Source of the DNA: Lithospermum erythrorhizon
Taxonomy: Eukaryota; Streptophyta; Magnoliopsida; Boraginales; Boraginaceae
Assembly: GCA_019722365.1 (NCBI GenBank)
Contig: JADFUC010000674.1
Coordinates: forward strand, 1 to 64,000
Direction: 5' to 3'
DNA length: 64,000 nt
The position numbers and the translations under genes are program-made. Positions 9,911-19,164 of this stretch are shown here, piece by piece (positions within the stretch are counted from its first letter, which is position 1; every line of letters begins with the position of its first letter). The notes below the pieces were generated by a model. It searched no databases. It was given only the letters and a program-made list of their open reading frames with translations, and was not told where the DNA came from.

Positions 9911-12073
9911 ATGGCATCAAAACGTAACCTTGGAAAAAGTATTCAAAGTAATAGTGCTAGTATGTCTAATGATTTTGTTAATTTAGAGGATGATAATCGT
10001 ATGGATGAACTACCCATTATTAACTCTCCCAATCCCAATTATACGGATCACTATTGAGAGGAAAAAAAACTTCATGGATTTGGAAATATTTTCATGGAGA
10101 CGGAAAAGGAAAAACAAAGCGGCGACTTGTTTAAATTGTAAGAGTATACATCATGGAAAGCGGGTGGGGGTAAAGGGAGGCAGGTAAATGCTAGCTAGAC
10201 TCTTAAGTGGTCGCTAAGATCACTAAAGATAGTAGTGGGGAGGGTGGTATACAAAGAACTATTGATACCCCAAACCGGCAAAAAAAATTTTATAGTATTT
10301 TTGGCTTATAAGTTGAAACTATGAAATTTATGTCGATAGTTCTTTGCCTTTTAATCATTGTGATGGATGGCGTTTCACTAAAAATGATTCAAATGTCGTT
10401 AATCTCCGAGCGTACGTATCCCTAGGTACAACAAAACTATGCTTTTAAATATTTTAAAAAGTGAAAAAGATCTTCTAGGTAAAAGCTGCTTATGAATTTG
10501 CCTTATAAGTGTGTTTGACTGATGATATTGGTGTCTTTTTGGATTTTGATATAATGTGTGTAACATGTCATTGGATTGATCGTGATTGGAGTGCTTCCTG
10601 AAAGGAGAATTATATATTTTAGATCGGGTTGCTAAACATAACAATATTCAAATTTTGGAAGGTATACTCGCGTGTGCCAATGATTACAAATGTTTGAATA
10701 GGATTACTTGATTTCATTTGATAATGCGTCAGCCCAATAACGTATCAATTGAAAGATTAAAAGATGCTATTAAATCGGATTTTACTAGTGAACTTTTCAT
10801 GTTAGATGTTTATGTCCGTCCTTGATTAGTTGCTAAACATGGAATAAGCGTTGTTGGGATGAGTTTATTTTACCAATTCGTAAGGCCGTTAATTTTGTTG
10901 TTAATGGCGGGGTTAGAAAGACATGAATATAAAAATTGGTTGAGGCCGGGAAGAAGTTTAAAAAATTAATTTTAGTTGTGATCTTAGATGGAACTCGACC
11001 TCACAGTCTACTAGTTTGTGCATATATGTATAAGGATGAAATTCTGACATTTTTATGAGATCGTGCTCCCGTTGGTGAATATTATCCCATTTCGCATATA
11101 ATTGGAAATATTATTTATGAATTACTTAAGTTTCTTGAGCCGTTTAAAGATTATACTAAAGTTTTCAGCTTCAGTATGAACCAAATATTCATCTTTAGCT
11201 TTTAGAATGTATAGTTAATCTTTGATTCATATGGTGAAACATAGAGATGGTCATGTTGTTGGGAATATGGTTCGAATGGAAGACAAGTTTTTTAAAATAT
11301 TTTCATCACATCCCGCGTCGTATGCGATTGGTATAATCTTGGATCTAGCAGCTAAATTAAGTCGTTTCAATTTCTATGTGAAATCTGATATGAAACATTA
11401 GTATCGTTTAATCCCGAACTAAAGGGTTTTGATGTTCAAAAATGGAAAGATGGAATTGAAACGTATATGTATAACATGTATAGCAAATATCAATCAAGGT
11501 ATGGACAAGGTAAGGCCGCCTACAGTAGTGGGACAAAGTTTTGCGTATTGCCCAGCGTGGGAGGTTAAATACGAACTCAACATGATCACTAAAGGGTAAC
11601 ACAATTATTAGGTAACACTAATCCAATCGCTCTTGAAGACAAATGAGTTAACTTTCGATATTTAACTACTAACTTTGAATTGAGTCGATATAATGATAAT
11701 AATCCTTTTGATATATATTAAAATGGTGGCGAGAGTAAAGGCGTTGTTTCGGTATTGTCTAAGATAGCAAGAAAAATATTTTCTATACCTATATGACTAG
11801 CTAGTGATCGCATTTTAGCATGGCGAAACTCAGGCACACTCAAAAGAAGATTAAAAACTTCTGAAGCTCGGCGATTAAGTATCTGTTTGTATTAAGAATT
11901 GGGCCGCGGAGGCGAGAGGATGCAGATAAAGGATACATAAGCTGGAAGGAAAGGAAAGATTTGTTAGAGCGATCTTGGTAACATTGAGGAAAGAAATTGA
12001 AGTCGATGAAAGGAACAACAGTAGAAATACCTCCGACAAGAAGATCGAAGATGAAATAGTGTATAGTGATTAG
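9911..12073 (+). pseudogene. hAT transposase with BED finger, copy 2, frameshifted
   Basis: The start ATGGCATCAAAACG opens a run of about 38 sound codons with an acidic stretch (LEDDNRMDEL). The BED finger is clearest here: TSWIWKYF near 10,070 and CLNCKSIHH near 10,132. Then come the FNHCDGW block (10,349), ICVTCHWID (about 10,553), a transposase core with many slips, the SHPASYAIGIIL-like hydrophobic block (about 11,305-11,345), the QKWKDGIETYMYNMYSKY-like block (11,437-11,495), and a dimerisation region from about 11,735 that is weaker than in copy 1. The stop TAG is near 12,071. The family excises and reinserts DNA with TIRs as a multimer. This copy cannot be expressed whole as written. 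Confidence 0.75.
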
Positions 12074-12234
12074 ATTTGTATAGTTTTATAATTTTTGATT
12101 GAATGTATGAAATTAATGTAATCTCTGGCCCTTGGTATATAAGCGTGAGCGATGCTGATAATAAAATGTCGATTTTTGTTTCTTTTACATTTTCGATACC
12201 TTTAAATGGAATTAAAACGGCATACCATTGCACC

Positions 12235-12475
12235 ATTAACGGTACCACGTTATACTTAAACGTGGTACGTTGCTATAACGGTACCTCGTTTAGGTATTAA
12301 ACTACATGTATCATTACGTAAGTGGCTTGGCGTTTCATAAAGCGGCATCTGAATTCGAGGTACTTTAAGCGTGTTACCGTGTATATGAAAGCAGTACCTT
12401 GTTGAACAAAATTCAATGAACTTTACGTAAGTGAAGCGTGGTACCGTTTAAAATGAAAGCGGTACGCGTTTATAT
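12235..12475. repeat. GGTACC palindrome array between the genes of hAT unit 2
   Basis: This is the densest array. acggtaccacgtt (12,239-12,251), aaacgtggtacgttg (12,258-12,272) and aacggtacctcgttt (12,277-12,291) alternate in orientation. Then aagcgtgttaccgtg faces agcagtaccttgtt, and gaagcgtggtaccgttta (12,433-12,450) faces aagcggtacgcgttt (12,457-12,471). Confidence 0.65.
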
Positions 12476-12648
12476 CGGATAAGGGTTTTTGATAGGCGCG
12501 ATTTTGAACTTCCTTCATTATTCACAAATTCTCTTGAATCTATGGCTTTCCTCTCTCCCATATCTCTTCCAATTTTCTTAAATTAAGCACAAATCCAGCC
12601 AAAACTTCTTTATACTCTCCATTTGCAAATATATTGTTCGATTTAAAA

Positions 12649-13990
12649 ATGGCACGAAAAAACAACAAAACAAAGGACAAGAGGGAGCCGCAATCATCAC
12701 GTGGATAAAAAAAGAGGGGCTAGAAAAGTCGTGGTGAGGAGGAACCCCGATATGAGGGAGGAACATGAGATGGTGGAGGGGCAGCGAGGAAGTGGGCGGG
12801 TTGTTGAAAGTGGAGCCTTAAATGCACGACAAGGTGTTTATCTCGATGAGGCCTCGATAGGAACAATTTGGGTAACCTCGTATTTCAATACTTAGAAAAT
12901 GCTCGATTATGAAATATTTGTACATTTAGTTGTGAATGGTATCACGAAATTGTAGTCGATTTTATAAGACTATGGGTATGGGCCAGTAGGGCGGCCCAGA
13001 TAATGGCGACCTATGATAGGCTTAACTTTAATGTTAATGGTATTGAAGGAATGATTACGGAGGAGGATCTTAGGAATGAATTTTTATATTTAGAGCATGG
13101 GGCGATAACGATGAATGTATAGAGATTATCATGAGGGGTAGTGCGAGAATTGGCCAATTAGCCAAGCGGATTGTCTTAATATGTAATAATAATCGTAAGA
13201 GCCCAAAATCCTAAAGTTAGTGTATAAATACAATCTAGATGGGCCTTGAGGAAGTTTGTATCGAAGGTGGGTCAAAGGAATTTTGTTTCCTAAATGACTA
13301 GTCGGGCCGCTGAACTTAGCCTTGATACAAATGTCATGGCAGGCGCTTCTGACCCCGTCTGAGTTAGCTACCCCAGCATTATCCTCGAACATTTTTTCAT
13401 CTTAAGACTAAAGAGCGCCCGCAATATGGCATGATTTGTCAGCTTTGTTGGTTAGTAGGAAAAATATTACTGTCTGGGTGTCGGGCGTGAGGTTAATAAG
13501 CGGCGATGATTTCAAAAGCTTCGGTGCTAAGTTTGAGGTTTATTTGTGGGATATGGAGTTGAATCGAAGTGGGAGATCTACGAGAACTGAGGGTAGGCAA
13601 GAGGTGTGGAACTACAATGGGTGCAGAGCCCCGAAGGCGGCTCCGATAGGGTAGGTTCACAGAAATTTGGTGGGAGGTCTGGGAGGAGATACATTCGTAT
13701 CCTCAAATTGAGGCTTCCGCCTCATGACTGACCGGCCAGTCACGGAGGTGATACTATGAGGAAGTTGTTGGATGAGGTGACGGGTTAAATCGAGATGTCG
13801 ATGTCATGAAGGACGGAAGAGAGGATGATCCATGGCGAAATGGCAGCCCGATGCGGATCCATGGTAGGAATGTCAGTGGCTTAATAGGATCGCACAAAAC
13901 TTTCCTCGACAACGTAGTGGCACTCCTGTCAGCCCACTCCTCCTTTATTGTTGAAAGGCGAACCAGTGAAAGCATGAATGAATGTGTTTA
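12649..13990 (+). pseudogene. Second gene of hAT unit 2, 'putative plant transposon protein'-like
   Basis: The start ATGGCACGAAAA is followed by a basic N-terminus (12,649-12,780). Next comes YLDE (about 12,840), shared with copy 1, and then YDRLNFNVNGIEGMITEEDL (about 13,010-13,070), which fits the region before the conserved core in this plant family. The core motif QYGMI plus a hydrophobic run appears at 13,418-13,460. A region with KFEVYLWDMELNR follows (13,530-13,570). The gene has no recognised catalytic residues. Its place after the transposase and before an array repeats unit 1. Frame changes near 12,890, 13,090 and 13,390 break it. It could be a passenger gene captured before the units duplicated, or a second transposition factor. 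I cannot separate these. Confidence 0.45.
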
Positions 13991-14099
13991 TATATTATAT
14001 GTATGATGTTTTCACGTTTGAACAATGTTTTATTCACGTACTTTTATTCCAAGTTGTGAATGATGAATGTGATGTTGTGAATGTTTGATTGCTTGAATG

Positions 14100-14165
14100 T
14101 TTGTGGTGTTTGAGTTTGAATGAATGAATGAATGAATTTGAATGAATGAATATGTGAATGGTTGA
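14100..14165. repeat. (TGAA)n microsatellite and TGAATG-rich tract
   Basis: A tetranucleotide run of gaatgaatgaatgaatg lies at about 14,118-14,137, inside a longer tract rich in tgaatg (14,045-14,185). It lies between the second gene of hAT unit 2 and the next palindrome array. Confidence 0.8.
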
Positions 14166-14204
14166 ATATTTGTGAATGTTTGAAAAATTGCCTTACCTGC
14201 GCTA

Positions 14205-14355
14205 TAAGCGTGAGTAAGTTATGAGTGGGCGGTACCACGTTTATAGCGGCCTCTTAATATTTGGAAACATTAACGTGATACCGTTCCACATGAAAGCGGT
14301 ACCACGTTAGTATGGTATTAACGTGAGTACTTAGTTAAATATGGCTTGTACCGCG
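14205..14355. repeat. GGTACC palindrome array, right side of hAT unit 2
   Basis: Contains gcggtaccacgttt (14,229-14,242), taacgtgataccgtt (14,270-14,284) facing aagcggtaccacgtta (14,294-14,309), and taacgtgagtactta facing cttgtaccgcgttaa. The pair at 14,270-14,309 gives a nearly complete hairpin. Confidence 0.6.
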
Positions 14356-14369
14356 TTAATAGGGGGCTT

Positions 14370-14590
14370 TAAGGGGGCTTCGAGGCAGGGCCACGTCTGC
14401 CCAGAAGGCCAGCCAGAATATGTGGGTGAGCTCGAACCGGGAGGGGGCTTGGGGCCCAATCCTCTTGGCCGATCCGATACAGTAATTAGCAGGCAGGGGC
14501 CGTTCGTGGTTTGGGCACGGGCAGATCGAGCCGGGTAGTGGGGCGGGGCCCCGAGCGACACGAGGCCCCGGTTCGTTTGCAGCGTCCCCA
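14370..14590 (+). repeat. GC-rich terminal island, hAT unit 2 right
   Basis: A GC-rich block with ggggcttggggcccaatcc (about 14,446-14,464), cgggcagatcg, gggcggggccccgag and acgaggccccgg, all matching the junction island at 9,100-9,235. The island ends at GTCCCCA (14,584-14,590), a possible partner of TGGGGAC at 4,053. Confidence 0.5.
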
Positions 14591-14639
14591 GGCAAAGAGA
14601 ATGGAGCAGTGCAGAAACAATAATGGAGGTAATTTCGGT

Positions 14640-15307
14640 GTTAGACAATTAAAACAATTTACCTTGATTGTTCTCCCGATTTTAGGCTAAATACGTAGAA
14701 ATGTTACAGCGCTTTAAGTGTCGATTCTTGAAATTGAATATATTGGATTATTGATTCGAGTTCTATGCGTTTAAGTGTTAATTCTTGAAATTCGATATCT
14801 TGGATTATTGATGCAGTGCTTACGATACTTTATTTACTTTATATTCACGCTTGTATTAAGCGATCTTAAAGTTAAAATTGCGGATGGAGGCTAACTTCGC
14901 GATTGGAGGCAGAAAGTGTAAAATTTCTAAAACAATCAACTTGGCAGATCTGTGTTACATGTTCCTAATTTATCATGTAATTTGCCATCTATTAGTTAGT
15001 TGACAAAAACCTCTAGCGTATTTATTAATTTTTTTTCGTATTATCGATTTCGGGGATCTTTCGTGAGGAGGCGATTAGCCGGTGCTTGAAATTGAATGTA
15101 CCATCAACTCAATAGTTATTTGTCAATCTTTGTATTGATTAATAAAAAGCGATCCATTATTGTGGCATGCTAGGCTAGGACACCCAATTTTATGTACTCG
15201 AGCTAAATGTATCCAAACCTTTCATCATTAAAGATATTTCTTCACTTTTACTTGTGATATTTGTGAGCTAGTTAAACACCATAAAGATCATCTTTCCCGA
15301 TATCTTG
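14640..15307 (+). pseudogene. Ty1/copia protease and GAG-pre-integrase fragment, broken
   Basis: The protease entry motif WIIDS (family: WIIDSGA with the catalytic Asp) occurs twice, at about 14,743 and 14,800, through an in-frame 57-base tandem duplication. Next are VKIADG-like sequence (14,872), KISKTINLADL (about 14,925) and a VLHVPNLSCNL-like block (14,955-14,985), the protease C-terminal half. WHARLGHP (about 15,163-15,186) and CDICELVKHHKDH (about 15,250-15,288) give the HHCC zinc-binding pre-integrase domain. The reading stops abruptly at 15,308, where a gypsy LTR begins, and integrase resumes at 22,206. The gene is far from intact. Confidence 0.7.
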
Positions 15308-16949
15308 TAATAACCGTTCGTACTAATAATGTGTGTAATAGTATACTAGTTGCTCGGTGGAGTATTTAGAGGAGAAATCAAAAATTTTGAAGTTGAATAG
15401 TTGATAATCTGGCCAATTGAGGTAGGTTGGTGAATGCATTCGGTGTTTAAATTTTAAAGTTGTAGTCGAGATGGAAATGATATTAGTTGGTGTAATATAA
15501 TTTAGTGTGGAAATGTTAATGTTTGGAAGTTGATTGTTGGAATAAGTTAAAGCGAGAAGTATCGGTGTGTAATAACCCGTTCCGTACTAATATTGCACAT
15601 GGTATATTAGTTGGGTAGTAATATAATTTGAGGGTAGAAATGTTGATGTTGGAAGTTAGTCGTCGAGATAAGTTAAAGCGAGAGGTATCGTCAATTAAAA
15701 TGTTGGGGTTTCATAAGTTGGACTATTGGGCGACCACGACACCTGTCGTCAAATAAGGCCCCAGCTGCAAGCCCGACAACTGTAACCTTCTTGGCGCCTT
15801 GGGGCCGGTAGTTCCTTACTCCCCAGCGAAATTTCTTTCTTGATTTCTCTTCCCGTCATGACTTTGGACCTCGGAATTTCTTGGAGTTTCTCCTGCGTCA
15901 TCTCTTGATTCAAGGTAAAAAGGTCAAATCTTGTTGAGTATTTTTGTGAGTTCGGTCGAGGTTGACTTTTTTATATTTTAGATTTTATTGCTACAATCGG
16001 AGTGCTTGGAGTTCTAAATTAGTTATTCTTGAGTTGAAATTCGTGTTTGATGTGAGATTTGGACGTTTGAGGCCGTTGACTTTTTGGAATTTTGGGTTGA
16101 CTTCGGTTTTATGAGATATTATTGAATATAATTATTATCTAGGCTTAGATTATAGTATAGGAGATGATAATAATCGATTTTTGGGGTAGAAAGTGTTGGT
16201 ATAGTTGAGTTGACTTTTGAGTTGACTTTTTCTAAAACGTTGTTGAGAGTATAAATATGTTATTGGACCTTTATTGTGATTGTTTTGAGGTGGAAATTAT
16301 GATTTATAAGTTGTTGGAGGAATATATGTTGAAATTAGTTTATTAGATTTTGAGTAGTAAACGGGCTTTGGGATTTGAGGTTGTTAGAAATGGGTTTGAT
16401 TAGTTGGAAAAGTTGATATATTGGGTAAATTGAAATTGGTTGAAAATGTTAGTATTTTGGTTAAGGTGTTGGCCGATTATGGGATTTAGTCGGGATAGTT
16501 GAAATTGTCCATTTTAATTGTCATTGAAACATATTAGCTATACATACTTAAGTTGTTAATTTGGCAACTAAAATGAAGAATTTGAAAAGTCGAGAAATTT
16601 AATTAAGATAAAGAGGTAAAATTGTTGCAAGTACTAATTGTAATTTCGAATTATTTTGATTAGGCGGAGCGTGGAAAACTTGAGCTTGGATCGATTAGGC
16701 GAGGCGTTTTCTTTATTGTTAACGAGGTGAGTCTTTATCTCATTTGAAGTGTATATTAATGCTACTTTAAATTGTGTGAAGCATTGTGGTATGATTATGA
16801 GAATAGTATACACGTGTCATTGTTACATGATTTTGTGTATTCATTTGTGTGAGCCGTGATATGATTATGTGATTGTATTTTACGTAGCGTTGAAGATTTT
16901 CTTGAGGGTAAGTAATAGAACTGAACTCACCGACTTCGTTTTTATTCTC

Positions 16950-17110
16950 TGACTTGTCGGCGTTCACGGGATTACGTGGCCTTGTCGGCACTTTTGTGTA
17001 TTTCTATGGCCTTGTCGGCGCCAGTATTTACGTAGGCGTTGTCGGCACTTTTTGTAATTCGGTGGCACTTGTCGGCCTTTTGGTATTTACGTGGCCTTGC
17101 TCGGCGTTGG
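16950..17110 (+). repeat. Minisatellite of 'cttgtcggc' units in LTR 1
   Basis: About five units of 27-40 bases, each pairing 'tttacgtggc' or similar with 'cttgtcggc(g/a)'. One degenerate unit also occurs in LTR 2 near 21,080 (gccttgtcggcatt), so the array expanded in LTR 1. Confidence 0.6.
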
Positions 17111-17309
17111 TCTGATTTATGATTGTGAGATATTTTAGGTATTATTGCTTTGATATTGTTTGAGAGAAGAGTAGTTGATTGTTGGGGAGTGTTGGTTGGA
17201 GTTATGAGTGACTTTGAGGTGACTTGAGTATCGAGGATATGACCTATAGTTTGGGATGATTAGGGGTTAGGTGACTCTCCTTCCTTGTAGGATATGTGAT
17301 CTTACATTT

Positions 17310-17665
17310 GGCCTTATCTTCGGTATAAGTGCGGTGAGATCTATTATCAACTTTGCAATGTATGCGTTGTCGGTGTTGGCCTTATCTTCGGTATAAGTGC
17401 GGTGAGATCTATTATCGACTTTTGTTATGTCGTTAATGGGGTGTTGGCCTTATACTTCGGTATAAGTGTAGTAGAGATCTATTATCGGCTTTGTTATGTC
17501 TGCGTTATCGGTGTTGGCCTTATACTTCGGTATAAGTGCGGTGTTGTCAGTTGCTGTGTGCATTGTTGGCGTTGGCCTTATACTTCGGTATAAGTGCGGT
17601 GTGAATCTAATATCACTTTGTTGTGTGCATTATTAATTGTTGGCCTTATACTCACGGTATAAGAA
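17310..17665 (+). repeat. Hairpin minisatellite with TTCG loop in LTR 1
   Basis: Six units of about 58-70 bases, beginning 'ttggcctta' and carrying 'gtgcggtgagatctattatc'. Three units contain the exact 18-base hairpin CTTATACTTCGGTATAAG (17,449-17,466; 17,519-17,536; 17,577-17,594), and the others a one- or two-base variant. The stem is 7 base pairs and the loop is TTCG closed by C-G. Confidence 0.75.
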
Positions 17666-19164
17666 GGGTGTTTATCGCTGATTGGTCCTGCGGGTAGGCA
17701 GTTGAGCATATGCTCATTCCCAGAGGTTGGTATAGTTGTGGAGATATGAGATAGATGGGTGATGACTAGAGTTATAGTCGTTTGTTGAGTTCTGTGATTT
17801 TATTCTTGGTGGTGGTGTGCGTTATTGAGACTTTATTATTATATCTTGACATGTTGTTTAAATTTCTATGGTGTTGTATAATACGTTTTTATGACTCGTT
17901 TATTGGTTATGAATATTGTCTTTGATTATACTAGATATTCCATGATGAAATTATGTAAGCATTAGGTTTAGGTTGATTATTGATAATATTATCAGTTTTC
18001 TTGTGGATCTAGGATTTGGTATTAATAGATTATATATATCCTTTAAGGTGAAAAGTTGAGTTGGTTAATGGTTGAGATAACTTTTGAATGAGGGCATTAG
18101 GTATAAAAATTAAAAACAGAAGCGTTAAATGCTTTAATCTATAGATGATGTTGATGATATTTTATATATAGTGAAAGTTGGATTCAAAAACGTGTTGTAT
18201 ATAAATTATTATCCCAACCAGCGTTGATACCGTGTTGATGGATAAGTTCCGTAGACTAAATGAATAATTTGGTGAGATAATTCCGTACTTAAGTTATCTT
18301 TATTTAAGATATCGTTGCTAGATTATTAAGATAATAAAAACGATTTGGAGTTCTTATGATAAGCGTCCAGGATATAGGAGAATTATATGATTATAGTTGG
18401 GAGTAGTACTTTCCGGTGAACTAAAGATAATTGGTTGAGTTTGTGAAATGTTGAGTTGTGGTAATGTGAGTTGTATATTATATCGAAAATTAGCTATACT
18501 TCAGAAAGATAACAAATAGAAAGATATCTCTTGTGATTAAGGTGTACTGTGAGTAAGTTGTTGACGTGGTGTGGGTTATCGGTGTTAGTTGGAAAGCCAT
18601 TAAGGAAAGATTTATCTCGTGGTGAGTAGCATATAAAATATAACTCTTGAGGTATATAGTCTTTATATAGGTAAGGGACTTGAATTATCCTTGTTTGTAT
18701 AATAGAGGTGGGTTAAGCTTGCGTGATATTTGTATTAAAGCCCAGCTACTGGCGACTCACTGTTATTTTTCACTTATGGGCGGGCGTTTTATCTGGAATT
18801 TGTTCTTGGGATGGCCGAGATGCATTGGCCGAAATAGGCTGCGTACCGTGAGGAGGTGGCGATAGTGGCAGAAGACCTCAACAGTCATACTTTTATCTTC
18901 TTTGGAGTTTTTGTTGTACGTAATAGTTATTGTCGTATTGAGTTGTAAAACAAGTTGTGTGATATTGTATTTATATTATGACTTTTCAGTTGTTGTAGTG
19001 TTGGTTAGTTCACCCGATGGACGAGTTGTATTATTTTTATTATTGATTAAATGGTCGTTTTTATCTTTGCTTTATCATCGTTGGTGACTACGATTATTCG
19101 AGGTTGATGGCGTTGAACATGAGGGGGCCCTTTTAGGCGGGTAGATTCTGATTGATTATAGCGA

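Larger units (their letters stand above)
9241..14590 (+). mobile_element. hAT unit 2: BED transposase plus second gene, with palindrome arrays
   Basis: This repeats the order of unit 1: GC island, array (9,390-9,665), TATA box, transposase (9,911-12,073), array (12,235-12,475), second gene (12,649-13,990), array (14,205-14,355), GC island (14,370-14,590). Its length is about 5.3 kb against 5.2 kb for unit 1. Transposase similarity between units is high and second-gene similarity is low. After 14,590 the sequence returns to copia. Confidence 0.55.
15308..19160 (+). mobile_element. Ty3/gypsy long LTR 1 (probable Tekay/Del type)
   Basis: It starts TGTAATAACCGTTCGTACTA inside the copia pre-integrase domain. 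The first 260 bases are partly repeated from 15,569 (TGTAATAACCCGTTCC). A pyrimidine-rich leader, 'aaggtaaaaagg' near 15,912, and several 'gttgactttt' words follow. Two minisatellites lie inside: a 'cttgtcggc' array (16,950-17,110) and a hairpin array (17,310-17,665). The 3' part (18,060-19,140) closely matches 21,120-22,195. The 3' end near 19,160 lacks a clean CGTTACA terminus and abuts a second, U3-truncated LTR. LTR family is assigned through the gypsy pol genes at 26,550-31,945 that join related LTRs. Confidence 0.65.

Noticed and set aside
4053..14590. Proven hAT termini with 8-base target duplication
   Set aside because: TGGGGAC and GTCCCCA face each other, but the flanks aactaatg and ggcaaaga do not match.
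17310..17665. CRISPR-like array
   Set aside because: Repeats and 'spacers' are both conserved between units, the sequence is in an LTR, and the genome is a plant. It is a minisatellite.
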